Positions 9,864-19,651 are shown, numbered from the stretch's first letter. The stretch: 64,000 nt of DNA from Pleomorphomonas diazotrophica (GCF_002844595.1 NZ_PJNW01000016.1:156827-220826); one strand, 5' to 3'. The notes: a model not told the origin generated them from the letters alone. A program made the numbers and translations.

Positions 9864-11357
9864 ATGTCGGATTATCTCAAGGCGCGCCTGCCGCGCGGTC
9901 TCGTCGATCGTACCCCCGCCGAACTCAAGGCGACCGAGGCCATGATCGAGACCATCCGACATACCTATGAAATCTACGGCTTCGAGCCGGTGGAGACGCC
10001 GCTCATCGAGTATACCGACGCGCTCGGCAAGTTCCTGCCCGATCAGGACCGGCCGAACGAGGGCGTGTTCTCCTTCCAGGACGACGACGAGCAGTGGCTG
10101 TCGCTGCGCTACGACCTCACCGCGCCGCTCGCCCGTTTCTATGCCGAGAACCATGAGAAGCTGCCGAAACCCTATCGCAGCTATCGCAACGGTTGGGTGT
10201 TCCGCAACGAGAAGCCCGGTCCCGGGCGCTTCCGCCAGTTCATGCAGTTCGATGCCGACACGGTCGGCGCCCCATCGGTCGCCGCCGACGCCGAGATCTG
10301 CATGATGATGGCCGACAGCATGGAGGCGCTGGGCCTCAAGGGGCAGTTCGTCGTCCGCGTCAACAACCGCAAGGTGCTCGACGGTGTGATGGAAGTGATC
10401 GGCCTTGCCGGCGACGACAAGGCTGGCACACGCCTCACCGTGCTGCGCGCCATCGACAAGCTCGACAAGATCGGTCCGTCCGGCGTGCGCGATCTCCTAG
10501 GCGCCGGCCGCTGGGAGAATCCGGAAGAAAAGTCCGGCGACTTCACCAAGGGCGCCGGCCTCCCCCCCGAGGCTGCCGACGTGGTGCTCGCCTTCGTGGC
10601 CAGCGGCGCCAATAGTGCCGCCGAGACCGTCGCCAATCTCGGCAAGCTGGTGACCGGCAGCGTCCGCGGCAGCGAGGGCGTCGAAGAACTGAAGCTGATC
10701 GCCAGCCTCGTCGATGCGGCAGGCTACGCCGACCGGGTGAAGATCGATCCGTCGGTGGTGCGCGGCCTCGAATACTATACAGGCCCGGTCTTCGAGGCGG
10801 AACTCACCTTCGAGGTGACCGGCGATGACGGTCGTCCCGTGCGCTTCGGTTCGGTGGGTGGCGGCGGCCGCTACGACGGCCTGGTTGGCCGCTTCCTGAA
10901 GGAGCCGGTACCGGCCACTGGTTTCTCCATCGGCGTCTCCCGCCTGATGGCGGCGCTCAGGACGCTCGGCAAGGTCGGTGTCGAAAAGGTGAACGGTCCC
11001 GTCTGCGTGCTCGTCATGGACAAGACGCCTGAGGCGCTGGCCGGCTACCAGAAGATGGTGGCCGAGCTGCGCGCTGCCGGCATCGCCGCGGAAATGTATC
11101 TCGGCGCCTCCGGCATGAAGGCGCAGATGAAATATGCCGACCGCCGCAATGCTCCTTGCGTGATCATCGAAGGCTCCAACGAGCGCGAGGCGGGCATCGT
11201 GCAGATCAAGGACCTTGCTCTCGGCAAGGAACTGTCGGCGGGCATCTCCGACAACGCCGAATGGCGCGCCTCGCGCCCGGCCCAGAAGGAAGTCGCCCGC
11301 GCCGACCTGATCGCCGAGGTGAGGACGATCGTCGAAGCGGCGGGGGGCGCGGCATGA
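9864..11357 (+). CDS. hisS: Histidyl-tRNA synthetase
   Basis: A 497-residue class II aminoacyl-tRNA synthetase that attaches histidine to tRNA-His. Motif 2 reads [14 protein letters not shown], the histidine-binding motif appears as [13 protein letters not shown], and a C-terminal anticodon-binding domain follows. The length exceeds the roughly 420 residues of E. coli HisS, as is usual for the longer alphaproteobacterial form. ATG 9864 begins [18 protein letters not shown], the expected N-terminus. The stop overlaps the start of hisZ by ATGA, so the two genes are translationally coupled. Confidence 0.95.
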   Translation: MSDYLKARLPRGLVDRTPAELKATEAMIETIRHTYEIYGFEPVETPLIEYTDALGKFLPDQDRPNEGVFSFQDDDEQWLSLRYDLTAPLARFYAENHEKLPKPYRSYRNGWVFRNEKPGPGRFRQFMQFDADTVGAPSVAADAEICMMMADSMEALGLKGQFVVRVNNRKVLDGVMEVIGLAGDDKAGTRLTVLRAIDKLDKIGPSGVRDLLGAGRWENPEEKSGDFTKGAGLPPEAADVVLAFVASGANSAAETVANLGKLVTGSVRGSEGVEELKLIASLVDAAGYADRVKIDPSVVRGLEYYTGPVFEAELTFEVTGDDGRPVRFGSVGGGGRYDGLVGRFLKEPVPATGFSIGVSRLMAALRTLGKVGVEKVNGPVCVLVMDKTPEALAGYQKMVAELRAAGIAAEMYLGASGMKAQMKYADRRNAPCVIIEGSNEREAGIVQIKDLALGKELSAGISDNAEWRASRPAQKEVARADLIAEVRTIVEAAGGAA

Positions 11358-12490
11358 CCGACGCCATCCAGATCGCCCTCGACAGCTTCAAGTCGGCCGG
11401 TTTTGCTGTCGTCGACGTGCCGGTCCTCCTGCCGATGGAGGACTTCGTTCGCATCTCCGGCGAGGAGTTCCGGCGCCGCATCTTCGTGACGTCGTCCAAC
11501 AACGGTCATGACTGGTGCCTGCGCCCCGAGTTCACCATCCCCGTCGTGCGCACCATGCTGGCAGCCGAGCCGGCCGGCGGCCGCTTCTGCTACTCGGGAC
11601 GCGTCTTCCGCAACGGCCGTCCCGGCGAGGCGGACGAGGTGTGGCAGGTGGGCGGCGAAATTCTCGGCGATCACGACCCTGTCGCCACCGACGCCAGCGC
11701 GCTCGCCCATGCCGTGGCCATCACCGCGGCCTGTGGCGCCACCCGGCAGCGCATCATCGTCGGCGACGTGGCGCTGTTCTCGGCGCTGCTCGCCGCGCTC
11801 GACATCCCGCCGGCCTGGCGCGCGCGCCTCACCGCCCTCTTCGGCGAACCGGACAAGATTGCCGACACCCTGGCGCGTCTTGAGCAGCGCCGCTTCGGCT
11901 TCCCCAGCTTTGCGGCCCATGCCGAGATCATCGAGGCATTGTCCGCCTTTCCGGCCGAGAAGGTCGGGCAGCTCTTCGCCGACATCCTGTCGATCGCCGG
12001 CGTCAAGACGGTTGGCGGTCGCACCACCGGCGAAATCGCCGAACGCGTCCTGGAACAGGCCATGCTCGCCGCCTCCGACGGCGTACCGGCCGAGACCATC
12101 GCGGCGATCGCCGAGTTCATGTCGATGCAGGACGAGAACGGCGGCGACCTCACCATCGCCGACGGCGTCCTTCGCCTCGAGGCCCTGTCGGGCCGCATCG
12201 GCGACCGCGCGCCGTTCCGTGCCGCCGTCGACCGCTTCAAGGCGCGCGTCGCGGCCATCGCCGCGCTCGGCGTCGATCTCACGACGCTGCATTACGCCGC
12301 CGGCTTCGGCCGTCGCCTCGGCTACTACGACGGCTTCGTGTTCGACATTCATGACGCGACCCGTGTCGAGGTGGGACAGGTGAGCGGCGGCGGCCGCTAT
12401 GACGGCCTCGTCCGCCATTTCAAGGCCGCCGATGCGGTCAAGGCGGTCGGCTTCGCCGTCTGGCCAGAGCGTTTCCGGAGGGCGACATGA
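11354..12490 (+). CDS. hisZ: ATP phosphoribosyltransferase regulatory subunit HisZ
   Basis: A 378-residue HisS paralogue without the anticodon domain. It keeps the class II core ([19 protein letters not shown] resembles motif 2; [10 protein letters not shown] motif 3-like). HisZ does not charge tRNA; it forms a complex with short-form HisG and is needed for the first step of histidine biosynthesis and for feedback inhibition by histidine. It overlaps hisS and hisG by four bases at each end (ATGA), an arrangement that supports equal expression of HisZ and HisG. Confidence 0.95.
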   Translation: MTDAIQIALDSFKSAGFAVVDVPVLLPMEDFVRISGEEFRRRIFVTSSNNGHDWCLRPEFTIPVVRTMLAAEPAGGRFCYSGRVFRNGRPGEADEVWQVGGEILGDHDPVATDASALAHAVAITAACGATRQRIIVGDVALFSALLAALDIPPAWRARLTALFGEPDKIADTLARLEQRRFGFPSFAAHAEIIEALSAFPAEKVGQLFADILSIAGVKTVGGRTTGEIAERVLEQAMLAASDGVPAETIAAIAEFMSMQDENGGDLTIADGVLRLEALSGRIGDRAPFRAAVDRFKARVAAIAALGVDLTTLHYAAGFGRRLGYYDGFVFDIHDATRVEVGQVSGGGRYDGLVRHFKAADAVKAVGFAVWPERFRRAT

Positions 12491-13479
12491 CCGAACCGCT
12501 GATCGTCGCCGTGCCATCCAAGGGGCGGCTGCAGGAGCAGACCCTCGCCTTCTTCGAGCGCGCGGGGCTGCCGATCCGGCAGGCGCGCGGCGCCCGTGAC
12601 TATTTCGGCACCATCGACGGACTGAAGGGCGTCGAGGTGCAGTTCCGCTCGGCCTCGGAGATCGCCCGAGAGATCGGCGCCGGCAACGTGCATCTCGCTG
12701 TGACCGGCATCGACTTGCTTCACGAGACGCTGGGCGGCGATGACGGCGCCCGCGTCGTTGCCGAGGAAGCGCCCTACCCCGCCCATATCGTGACGCGGCT
12801 CGGCTTCGGCCGTGCCGACGTGGTCGTGGCCGTGCCGCAGGCCTGGCTCGACGTGCAGACCATGGCCGACCTTGCCGACGTCGCTGCGCGCTTCCGCCTC
12901 AAGCACTACCGGCCGATGCGTGTCGCCACCAAATATGTCGCGCTGACGCGCCGCTTCCTCAACGCGCATGGCGTCCACGACTACCTGATCGTCGAGAGCC
13001 CTGGCGCCACCGAGGGCGCGCCGGCCGCCGGCACCGCCGAACTGATCGTCGACATCACGTCGACCGGGCAGACGCTGGTCGAGAACGGTCTCAAGATCGT
13101 CGACGATGGCATCATCATGCGCTCGGAAGCGGCGCTTGCCGCCTCGCTCTCCGCCCGCTGGACGGACGCCGCCCGTGCCGCCTGTCGGGGAATGCTCACC
13201 CGCATCGCCGCCGACGACCGGGCGCGGTCGGTCCGACGCATCGACGCGGTGATGCAGCCATCGTCGGTGCTGCCCGAAGAACTCCGCGCGCGCGCCGACC
13301 TGACGCTGCTCTCCTTGCACGATGAGGGGCTGAGCCTCCTGGCGCCGAAAGCCCGCGCCCAGGCCGAAGCCGAGGCGTTGATCGCCCGTGGCGCCACGAC
13401 GGCGGTCGTCTCCTCGGTCGAATATGTCTTCGAGGCGAAGAACGCGCTCTATGAGAAGCTGGAAGCCAGGTTGGCCTGA
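12487..13479 (+). CDS. hisG: ATP phosphoribosyltransferase catalytic subunit (short-form type with C-terminal extension)
   Basis: Catalyses ATP plus PRPP to phosphoribosyl-ATP, the first committed step of histidine synthesis. The catalytic domain opens LIVAVPSKGRLQEQ and has the PRPP-loop region VDITSTGQTLVENGLK near residues 187-203. At 330 residues it is longer than typical short HisG (about 210-230). The extra roughly 110 residues after the catalytic core do not look like the classical ferredoxin-like HisG_C domain, yet the gene still pairs with hisZ. Longer HisG proteins of this kind occur in some Rhizobiales. Confidence 0.93.
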   Translation: MTEPLIVAVPSKGRLQEQTLAFFERAGLPIRQARGARDYFGTIDGLKGVEVQFRSASEIAREIGAGNVHLAVTGIDLLHETLGGDDGARVVAEEAPYPAHIVTRLGFGRADVVVAVPQAWLDVQTMADLADVAARFRLKHYRPMRVATKYVALTRRFLNAHGVHDYLIVESPGATEGAPAAGTAELIVDITSTGQTLVENGLKIVDDGIIMRSEAALAASLSARWTDAARAACRGMLTRIAADDRARSVRRIDAVMQPSSVLPEELRARADLTLLSLHDEGLSLLAPKARAQAEAEALIARGATTAVVSSVEYVFEAKNALYEKLEARLA

Positions 13480-13518
13480 CAGGCGGTCGGCGCGGGCCTC
13501 GTCTCGCGACGCCGCCGG

Positions 13519-14139
13519 TTACGTCGGCCGGACGAAGGCGGCGCGCTCGGTCTCGACGACATCGCGGATGTCGCAGCCTTCGAGATGGTCGTTGACGAGG
13601 CCCATGGCCTGCATGAAGGCGTAGACCGTGGTGGGCCCGACGAAGCTCCAGCCACGCTTGCGCAGCTCCTTGGAAAGCGCTGTCGATTCCGCCGTCTTCG
13701 GCTGAATGTCCTTCATCGTGAAGATGGCCGGCCGGCTTGCCGGATCCGGCTCGAAACGCCAGATGAAGGCAGCGAGCGAACCGGCCTCGGCCTGTAACTC
13801 GAGCGCGCGCCGGGCGTTGTTGATGGTCGAGACGATCTTGCCGCGATGGCGCACGATGCCGGCGTCACCCACCAACCTCTCGACGTCGGCATCAGTGAAG
13901 GCGGCGACGGTCGGAATGTCGAAGCCGGCGAAGGCGGCGCGGAAGTTCTCGCGTTTCCTGAGGATGGTGATCCAGGCAAGACCGGACTGAAAGCCCTCGA
14001 GGCAGAGCTTCTCGAAGAGGCGCGTGTCGTTGGCGACCGGCCTGCCCCATTCCACATCGTGATAGCGACGATAAAGCGGGTCGGTGCCCGCCCAGAAACA
14101 GCGCCTGATGCCGTCTTCGCCCGTGATGATGCCGTCCAT
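13519..14139 (-). CDS. tag: DNA-3-methyladenine glycosylase I
   Basis: A 206-residue Tag protein that removes 3-methyladenine from alkylated DNA. The zinc-binding residues of the family are visible: Cys and His near the N-terminus (RRCFWAG, YRRYHDVEWG) and His and Cys near the C-terminus (NDHLEGCDIR). The helix-hairpin-helix core contains FEKLCLEGFQSGLAWITIL. ATG 14139 has GAGGG upstream; an upstream reading adds an arginine-rich tail unlike the family. It converges on hisG with only 39 bases between the stops. Confidence 0.95.
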   Translation of the reverse strand: MDGIITGEDGIRRCFWAGTDPLYRRYHDVEWGRPVANDTRLFEKLCLEGFQSGLAWITILRKRENFRAAFAGFDIPTVAAFTDADVERLVGDAGIVRHRGKIVSTINNARRALELQAEAGSLAAFIWRFEPDPASRPAIFTMKDIQPKTAESTALSKELRKRGWSFVGPTTVYAFMQAMGLVNDHLEGCDIRDVVETERAAFVRPT

Positions 14140-14206
14140 GCAGCTGCCCTCGACAATTAAGCCGAGCCGACCGTAGCGGTGCTTGCCGCCGTGAACTGGC
14201 AGCAGC

Positions 14207-14233
14207 AAAAAAGGCGGCCGTGTTCGGGCCGCC
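14207..14233 (-). terminator. Rho-independent terminator of cheZ
   Basis: On the minus strand GGCGGCC, a seven-base loop and GGCCGCC are followed by six T residues (plus-strand A-run at 14207-14212). It lies 25 bases after the cheZ stop. Confidence 0.9.
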
Positions 14234-14257
14234 CTACCATCGTTTCTGGATAGCGTC

Positions 14258-14962
14258 TCAGGCGAACAGCGCGTCGATGTCGTCCTGTGTCGCACGATCG
14301 GCGGTCGGCAGCGCCGGACCATTGAGAAGCGCGGCATCGCCAACGCGACGCAGCGATTCGTCGGCCTCGATCGAGTTGAAAGCTTCCATGCCGCCCCAGA
14401 TTTCCATCATGCGGTTGACGCGGTCCTCGATGAAGCGAAGGACGTTCACCACCTTAGTAATGCGTTGTCCGGTGAGATCCTGGAAGTTGCAGGCCTCGTA
14501 GATGGCCAGAACGCGCTCCTGGATGTCGGCCGCCATTTCCTCTTGCTCGCCCTTGAGATGGGCAACCAGGTTGTTGGCATCCTCATCGATCTTTTCCACC
14601 GCCGCCAAGATGCTTTCGGTGGCGTGCTCGGTACCCGCCACCACGGCGTCGAGCTCGTCCGTGACGCGGCTCATGTCCTCGCCCTTGAAACCGGAGACAT
14701 GAAGACTGGCTATTTCCTGCTTGGTGCGGGAGATCGCTTCCTGGATGGTCTCCATCTCGGTCTTCAGCTTGTAGGCTTCGGTGAACTGCTTCTGATAGTC
14801 GGCGATGATGTCCTTGCTGATCTCCTGATGCGGTTTGACCAGCTTCTTGATCTCGTTGAGCTCGTGAAGGATCGTGTCGGTACGAAGATCACCTGCCGGC
14901 TCAGGTCCTGCGCCGACGCCAAGCATAGCTTCGATACGATAAGCCTTGCGAGCCAACGCCAT
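14258..14962 (-). CDS. cheZ: CheZ-type chemotaxis phosphatase
   Basis: A 234-residue, largely helical protein. The CheZ catalytic motif is present as NFQDLTGQRITKV (Asp and Gln of DxxxQ), preceded by a long helical hairpin. The C-terminus TQDDIDALFA resembles the CheY-binding tail of CheZ. CheZ speeds loss of phosphate from CheY-P and so ends the chemotactic signal. GAGGGG lies before the ATG. No other che genes sit beside it; a chemoreceptor gene is at 35.2 kb. Alphaproteobacteria often lack classical CheZ, so this may be a divergent form. Confidence 0.85.
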   Translation of the reverse strand: MALARKAYRIEAMLGVGAGPEPAGDLRTDTILHELNEIKKLVKPHQEISKDIIADYQKQFTEAYKLKTEMETIQEAISRTKQEIASLHVSGFKGEDMSRVTDELDAVVAGTEHATESILAAVEKIDEDANNLVAHLKGEQEEMAADIQERVLAIYEACNFQDLTGQRITKVVNVLRFIEDRVNRMMEIWGGMEAFNSIEADESLRRVGDAALLNGPALPTADRATQDDIDALFA

Positions 14963-15267
14963 ATTTCACCCCTCGCGGAAGAAAAGGTCGCCAGTCAGGC
15001 GACGCCGCTCAATGAGCCAATTCTAGGGTCGGGCGGTTAACAACGTGTATTCCCGAACCAGTCCGACACAAAATTTCCCATAGAGTTTCAGATAGTTGGG
15101 TGAGCTCTCGCTACTGTTTCTTAACCATGGCGGCAGATCGGTCGACTTGAATGGAAATAGGTTGCATCTCGTTCACCATTCCTAGACCGCCGGTCCCTAG
15201 CCTCTTTTCGGCACGCGGCCAGCAACGCCGCCGTCCGCACAGCTATTGAGCAACCGAGGTCCCACCG
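14963..15267. other. Intergenic region between divergent cheZ and L,D-transpeptidase genes
   Basis: 305 bases with no gene that I can support. A small hairpin GTCGCC-AGTCA-GGCGAC (14987-15003) lies in the cheZ leader. A single TTAACCAT at 15121 resembles a CtrA half-site but has no partner. Promoters for both genes should be here; none is clear enough to call. Confidence 0.6.
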
Positions 15268-15975
15268 ATGAGAACTACCGCCTTGTTCCTCGCCGGGATT
15301 GCCGTCGTCGCGGTTGCGACGGGTTCGGCCTTCGCCCAGGCAGGCCGCTATCTCGCACCGCCGCCGATCGTGTTGTCGCCCAATCTCACCGACCCCTGGG
15401 TGATGCAGCTTCAGCCCGGTAACGTGCCGATCTACGCCATGCCCCAGGCACGCAGCCCACGCGCCTGGTCGGCGCCTCCGGAAGCGGAGGCGAGGACGGC
15501 GCGCAAGATCGATCCGCGGTCGCTACCACTGGCGCCGGAGTTCCTGCCGCAAGAGGTTGCCTATGACGGCCCCGGCGCACCAGGCTCCATCGTCATCGAC
15601 ACCGTCAATCGCTTCCTCTACCTCGTCGAGGCCGGGGGCACGGCGCGCCGCTACGGCGTCGGCGTCGGCCGTCCGGGCTTCACCTGGGCGGGCGAGCATC
15701 GCGTCACGCGCAAGGCCGAATGGCCCGATTGGCATCCGCCGATCGAGATGCGCCGGCGGCAGCCCGGTCTGCCGGTCATGATGCCTGGCGGCCCCAAGAA
15801 TCCCCTTGGAGCGCGCGCCATGTATCTCGGTTCGACGCTCTATCGCATCCACGGAACCGCCGAACCGTGGACCATCGGGCATGCCGTGTCGTCGGGCTGC
15901 ATCCGCATGCGCAACGAGGACGTGACCGACCTCTACGAACGGGTCAAGGTTGGCACCCGCGTGATCGTGTTGTAG
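15268..15975 (+). CDS. Periplasmic L,D-transpeptidase (YkuD family)
   Basis: A 235-residue protein with a signal peptide (VAVATGSAFAQA, cleavage likely after AFA). The YkuD domain (about residues 105-235) ends with the catalytic signature: His in YRIHGTAEPWTIG and Cys in SSGCIRM. These enzymes make 3-3 peptidoglycan cross-links or attach proteins to the cell wall. A second L,D-transpeptidase gene follows after 158 bases with the same C-terminal sequence DLYERVKVGTRV, so the two look like a tandem duplication. Confidence 0.93.
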   Translation: MRTTALFLAGIAVVAVATGSAFAQAGRYLAPPPIVLSPNLTDPWVMQLQPGNVPIYAMPQARSPRAWSAPPEAEARTARKIDPRSLPLAPEFLPQEVAYDGPGAPGSIVIDTVNRFLYLVEAGGTARRYGVGVGRPGFTWAGEHRVTRKAEWPDWHPPIEMRRRQPGLPVMMPGGPKNPLGARAMYLGSTLYRIHGTAEPWTIGHAVSSGCIRMRNEDVTDLYERVKVGTRVIVL

Positions 15976-16028
15976 CCGCCTCACCTTTGGCCTTTTTTCC
16001 TCGAACCCGGGCGATGCGTACCCTTTTG

Positions 16029-16065
16029 GAGGGCGGCGATCTCGACAGCCGAGAGCGCCGCCCTC
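16029..16065. terminator. Stem-loop between the two L,D-transpeptidase genes
   Basis: Perfect 10-bp inverted repeat GAGGGCGGCG (16029-16038) and CGCCGCCCTC (16056-16065) with a 17-base loop and no T-tract. It could be a weak terminator or an mRNA processing hairpin. Confidence 0.55.
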
Positions 16066-16133
16066 TAGGTTCCGGAATTGTCGTGATTCGCTTCTGTTGC
16101 GCCGTCTGCGGCGCCCCATCTTCAGGTCAGTCC

Positions 16134-16805
16134 ATGGTCAAACCGTCCGCCATTCCGGCGCGTTCGCTGATGCTGGCGTTCGCTGCCGGCCTTGCCCTCT
16201 CCGCTTGTGTTTCCTCGAAACCCGTGGAGCCTCCGAAGGCTCCCGTCGTCGAGACTCCCGTCAAGACGCTGTCCTATCTGCCCGATGACACCGCCGACGA
16301 TCCGCGCGACCTCGGTCTGGTCGGCGACCAGTTGCCTCCCGAACCGTTCCGGCGCGTCGAGATCGATTTTCCCACCGAGGAAGCGCCGGGCACGGTGATC
16401 ATCGACACCAGCGAGAAGCACCTCTACCTCGTCGAGGAAGGCGGCAAGGCACTTCGTTACGGCGTGGGTGTCGGCCGCGAGGGTTTTGCCTGGAAGGGCA
16501 CGGTGGAAGTCGGCAGCCGACAGAAGTGGCCGCGCTGGTTCCCACCCAAGGAAATGATCGCTCGCGAGGCAGCCCGCGGCCATATCATTCCGGAGATGAT
16601 GGAAGGGCAGATCGGCAACCCGCTCGGCGCCCGGGCGCTCTATCTTTATGACGGCCCCAAGGACACGCTGTTCCGCATCCACGGCACGTTCGATCCGAAG
16701 AGTATCGGCACCAATGCCTCGTCGGGCTGCATCCGCATGGCGAACGCCGATGTGATGGACCTCTACGAACGCGTCAAGGTCGGCACGCGCGTGGTGGTGC
16801 GCTGA
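16134..16805 (+). CDS. Lipoprotein L,D-transpeptidase (YkuD family)
   Basis: A 223-residue paralogue of the preceding gene. It has a lipoprotein signal peptide with lipobox LSAC (Cys at about residue 23), so it is probably membrane-anchored rather than soluble. The YkuD domain has the catalytic His in FRIHGTFDPKSIG and Cys in SSGCIRM. ATG 16134 is used because the signal peptide starts there; upstream reading goes through the previous gene in another frame. Having one soluble and one lipidated enzyme may place cross-linking at different depths of the periplasm (inference). Confidence 0.92.
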   Translation: MVKPSAIPARSLMLAFAAGLALSACVSSKPVEPPKAPVVETPVKTLSYLPDDTADDPRDLGLVGDQLPPEPFRRVEIDFPTEEAPGTVIIDTSEKHLYLVEEGGKALRYGVGVGREGFAWKGTVEVGSRQKWPRWFPPKEMIAREAARGHIIPEMMEGQIGNPLGARALYLYDGPKDTLFRIHGTFDPKSIGTNASSGCIRMANADVMDLYERVKVGTRVVVR

Positions 16806-16812
16806 GGACCGC

Positions 16813-17145
16813 TCAGAACTCGGCGATCCTCCTCGTGTAGGCTTCGAGCACGCAGCCTCTTGGATCGCCGGTTCGGGCGCATTTCAGCATTTGCGTTCGC
16901 CAAGCGCGTTGTGACGCCCTGAGGTCGGGAACCTGATCTGCGCTGGCCCGCGCCAGGGCCTGCGCGAAATCGCGCGCAAGGCGCAGATCGAGATCGGCGA
17001 GCGCGTCATCGCCGCAGATCATCTTCTCCACCTCCGACCTCGCACCGTCGCAATCGAAGCTGGGCTGCGCCGCCTTGGCCGGCAACGCCAGCATCGCCAT
17101 GAGGACGATGGCGACAATGCCCGAACCTGCCACCAACCCGCTCAT
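16813..17145 (-). CDS. LprI-like exported protein (DUF1311)
   Basis: A 110-residue protein with a signal peptide (VAIVLMAMLALPAKA) and the LprI N-terminal pattern: FDCDGARSEVEKMICGDDALADLD, then QRAWRTQMLKCA and a final Cys. The four cysteines probably form two disulfides in the periplasm. Some family members inhibit lysozyme; this role is unproven for most. It converges on the L,D-transpeptidase gene with seven bases between stops. Confidence 0.82.
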   Translation of the reverse strand: MSGLVAGSGIVAIVLMAMLALPAKAAQPSFDCDGARSEVEKMICGDDALADLDLRLARDFAQALARASADQVPDLRASQRAWRTQMLKCARTGDPRGCVLEAYTRRIAEF

Positions 17146-17462
17146 GCCAGTTCCCTTTCGTCGAGCGATCGCTGCCGAGTGGAGAGCCGTTCACTCGCTC
17201 GGCAGCGCCACGCCAGTTTCCAAAAGATTAGCGCATGATCCCGCTGTCCGTCCATGGTCGCCTTAGGTGCAATCGGGACAATCGCCACCCCTAAAGGATA
17301 CTGTAAAGGCGACGTTTTTGGGGGCGAAAGCGGGCTTTTGATAGCCGAGCGCAGTTTCCTTGTGTCAGGTGGCAAAGCTGGTTCGCGATTGCCGTTCTCC
17401 GATTGCGAAGATCGATCGTTGCGCGTATCACCTTGGCCGCGAAATAAATAGAATGGACCATC
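17146..17462. other. Intergenic region between divergent LprI-like gene and lutABC
   Basis: 317 bases with no gene I can support. It must hold the promoters of lutA and of the LprI-like gene. I looked for an LldR/GntR-type or Fnr-type dyad and saw no convincing one. Confidence 0.55.
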
Positions 17463-18230
17463 ATGACGACGCCGAAACCGCGGGTCGGGCTGTTCGTGAC
17501 CTGTCTCGTAGACTTTTTCCGCCCAACCGTCGGCTTTTCGGCCGTCAAACTGCTCGAAGATGCCGGCTGCGAGGTCTCCGTGCCGGCCGCGCAGACCTGC
17601 TGCGGCCAGCCCGCCTATAACTCCGGCGACCGGGCAGGCGCGCGAAGCCTGGCCGAACAGGTGATTGCCCTCTTTGAAGATTTCGACCATGTGGTGATCC
17701 CGTCCGGTTCTTGCGCGGGCATGATCACGACGCATTATCCGAGCTTGTTCTCTGGTGAGCCCAACTGGCGGCTCCGTGCCGAGCGGCTCGCCGCCAAGAC
17801 CCACGAACTCACGTCGTTCCTGGTCGACGTGCTTCACATCTCCCCGCTGCCCGTGACCTGGGAGGGCACGGCGACATACCACGATTCCTGTTCCGGCCTC
17901 AGGGAACTCGGCATCAAGGAACAGCCGCGCCAGTTGCTGTCGGCGGTCGATGGTCTTGCCGTGAAGGAAATGCGCGATCCCGAAGCCTGCTGCGGTTTCG
18001 GCGGTGCCTTCTGCGTCAAGTATGACGAGATTTCCAACGCCATCGTCGAGCGCAAGGTCGCCGATGTCAGGGCAACCGGCGCCGACCTGCTGCTGTCGGG
18101 CGATCTCGGCTGCCTGCTCAACATCGCCGGCAAGCTCAAGCGCGAGGGCTCCCGGGTCGAGGTCCGCCATGTCGCCGAGGTCCTGGCCGGCATGACCTCG
18201 GGACCGTCCATCGGGGAGGCAAGAAAATGA
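17463..18230 (+). CDS. lutA: Lactate utilisation protein LutA (Cys-rich CCG-domain subunit)
   Basis: A 255-residue protein with two CCG domains, visible as TCCGQPAYNSGD near residue 46 and ACCGFGGAFCVKYDEIS near residue 175; these bind a non-cubane iron-sulfur cluster. With LutB and LutC it forms an iron-sulfur L-lactate dehydrogenase complex that oxidises lactate to pyruvate. It overlaps lutB by four bases. No lctP/lldP permease is in the window. Confidence 0.93.
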   Translation: MTTPKPRVGLFVTCLVDFFRPTVGFSAVKLLEDAGCEVSVPAAQTCCGQPAYNSGDRAGARSLAEQVIALFEDFDHVVIPSGSCAGMITTHYPSLFSGEPNWRLRAERLAAKTHELTSFLVDVLHISPLPVTWEGTATYHDSCSGLRELGIKEQPRQLLSAVDGLAVKEMRDPEACCGFGGAFCVKYDEISNAIVERKVADVRATGADLLLSGDLGCLLNIAGKLKREGSRVEVRHVAEVLAGMTSGPSIGEARK

Positions 18231-19651
18231 GCGGCGGCCTCACGTCCCTGTCCTTTCCGAAGAACGCCCAGGCGGCGCTGGCCAATCCGCCTTTGCTGAA
18301 GGCCATCGCCCATATCGAGGAAACGCTGGTCAGCGGCCGTCGTCGCGCTGTCGATGCACTGCCGGAGTTCGAGGCGCTGCGCGACGCCGGGCGCGACATC
18401 AAGGCCCACACCCTCAAGCATCTCGACCTCTACCTGGAGGCTTTCGAGAAGAAGGTGGTGGAGGCTGGCGGCTTCGTTCACTGGGCGGCCGATGCGGCCG
18501 AGGCCAGCCGCATCATCCTCGACATCTGCCAGTCAGCCGGCGCCCGCCGGGTGACCAAGGGCAAGTCGATGATCACCGAGGAGGTCGGCCTCAACGCCTT
18601 CCTTCAGGAGAACGGCATCACCCCGGTGGAAACCGATCTCGGCGAGTACATCATTCAGCTCCGGGGCGAGACGCCGAGCCACATCATTGCGCCGGCCGTG
18701 CACGTCAACAAGGAGCAGGTAGCCGCCGACTTCCGACGGGCGCATGCCGACCTCGACCCTGCACGCAACCTCGACGAGCCGACGTCGCTGCTCGCCGAGG
18801 CGCGTGGCGTGCTGCGCGAGCGTTTTCTCGCGGCCGATGTCGGCATCACCGGCGCCAACTTCCTGGTGGCTGAAACCGGCTCGGCGGTGATTGTCACCAA
18901 TGAGGGCAACGGCGACCTCACGCAGATCCTGCCGAAAACCCATATCGTGCTCGCCTCGATCGAGAAGGTGGTGCCGACGCTCGAGGACGTTGCCACCATC
19001 ATGCGGCTCCTCGCCCGCTCTGCCACCGGGCAGGAGATGGGGGTCTATACCACGTTCTCCACCGGTCCTCGCCGGGCCGGCGATCCGGACGGCCCGGAGG
19101 CCTTCCATGTGGTGCTGCTCGACAACGGCCGCTCGGCCATGCTCGGCAGCGAGTTCGAGGACATGCTGCGCTGCATCCGCTGCGGCGCCTGCATCAACCA
19201 CTGCCCGGTCTACCGTTCGATCGGCGGTCACGCCTATGGCTCGGTCTATCCGGGACCGATGGGTTCGGTGTTGACACCATCGCTGCAGGGGCTCGAGAAA
19301 TCGGCCCATCTCGCCAATGCCTCGACGCTGTGCGGCCGCTGCGAGAGCGTCTGTCCCATGCGCATTCCCTTGCCGAAAATGCTGCGACACTGGCGGGAGA
19401 AAGAGTTCGAGCGGCATCTCACGCCAAAGACCGCTCGCTTCGGTCTCGCAGCCTGGCGCTTTCTGGCCGTGCGGCCGCGTCTTTATGGACTGGTAACGCG
19501 CCTCGGCGCCTGGGGCCTCATGCGCCTTGCTAGGCGAAACGGCGCGCTTCGCCAAGCGCCGCTTGCCGGCGGCTGGACGCGCTGGCGTGACCTGCCGGCG
19601 CCGGAAGGCGGCACCTTCCGCACCGAATGGGCCAAGCGGGGGAGGACATGA
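18227..19651 (+). CDS. lutB: Lactate utilisation protein LutB (iron-sulfur subunit)
   Basis: A 474-residue protein with an N-terminal LUD-type domain and two 4Fe-4S motifs: CIRCGACINHCPVYRSIGG near residue 315 and TLCGRCESVCPMRIP near residue 368. It passes electrons from lactate within the LutABC complex. Its start overlaps lutA (ATGA at 18227) and its stop overlaps or abuts lutC, so the three genes form one operon. Confidence 0.94.
   Translation: MSGGLTSLSFPKNAQAALANPPLLKAIAHIEETLVSGRRRAVDALPEFEALRDAGRDIKAHTLKHLDLYLEAFEKKVVEAGGFVHWAADAAEASRIILDICQSAGARRVTKGKSMITEEVGLNAFLQENGITPVETDLGEYIIQLRGETPSHIIAPAVHVNKEQVAADFRRAHADLDPARNLDEPTSLLAEARGVLRERFLAADVGITGANFLVAETGSAVIVTNEGNGDLTQILPKTHIVLASIEKVVPTLEDVATIMRLLARSATGQEMGVYTTFSTGPRRAGDPDGPEAFHVVLLDNGRSAMLGSEFEDMLRCIRCGACINHCPVYRSIGGHAYGSVYPGPMGSVLTPSLQGLEKSAHLANASTLCGRCESVCPMRIPLPKMLRHWREKEFERHLTPKTARFGLAAWRFLAVRPRLYGLVTRLGAWGLMRLARRNGALRQAPLAGGWTRWRDLPAPEGGTFRTEWAKRGRT

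Noticed and set aside
15121..15128. TTAACCAT as a CtrA site between cheZ and the L,D-transpeptidase gene
   Set aside because: Only one half-site; no TTAA at the needed seven-base spacing.
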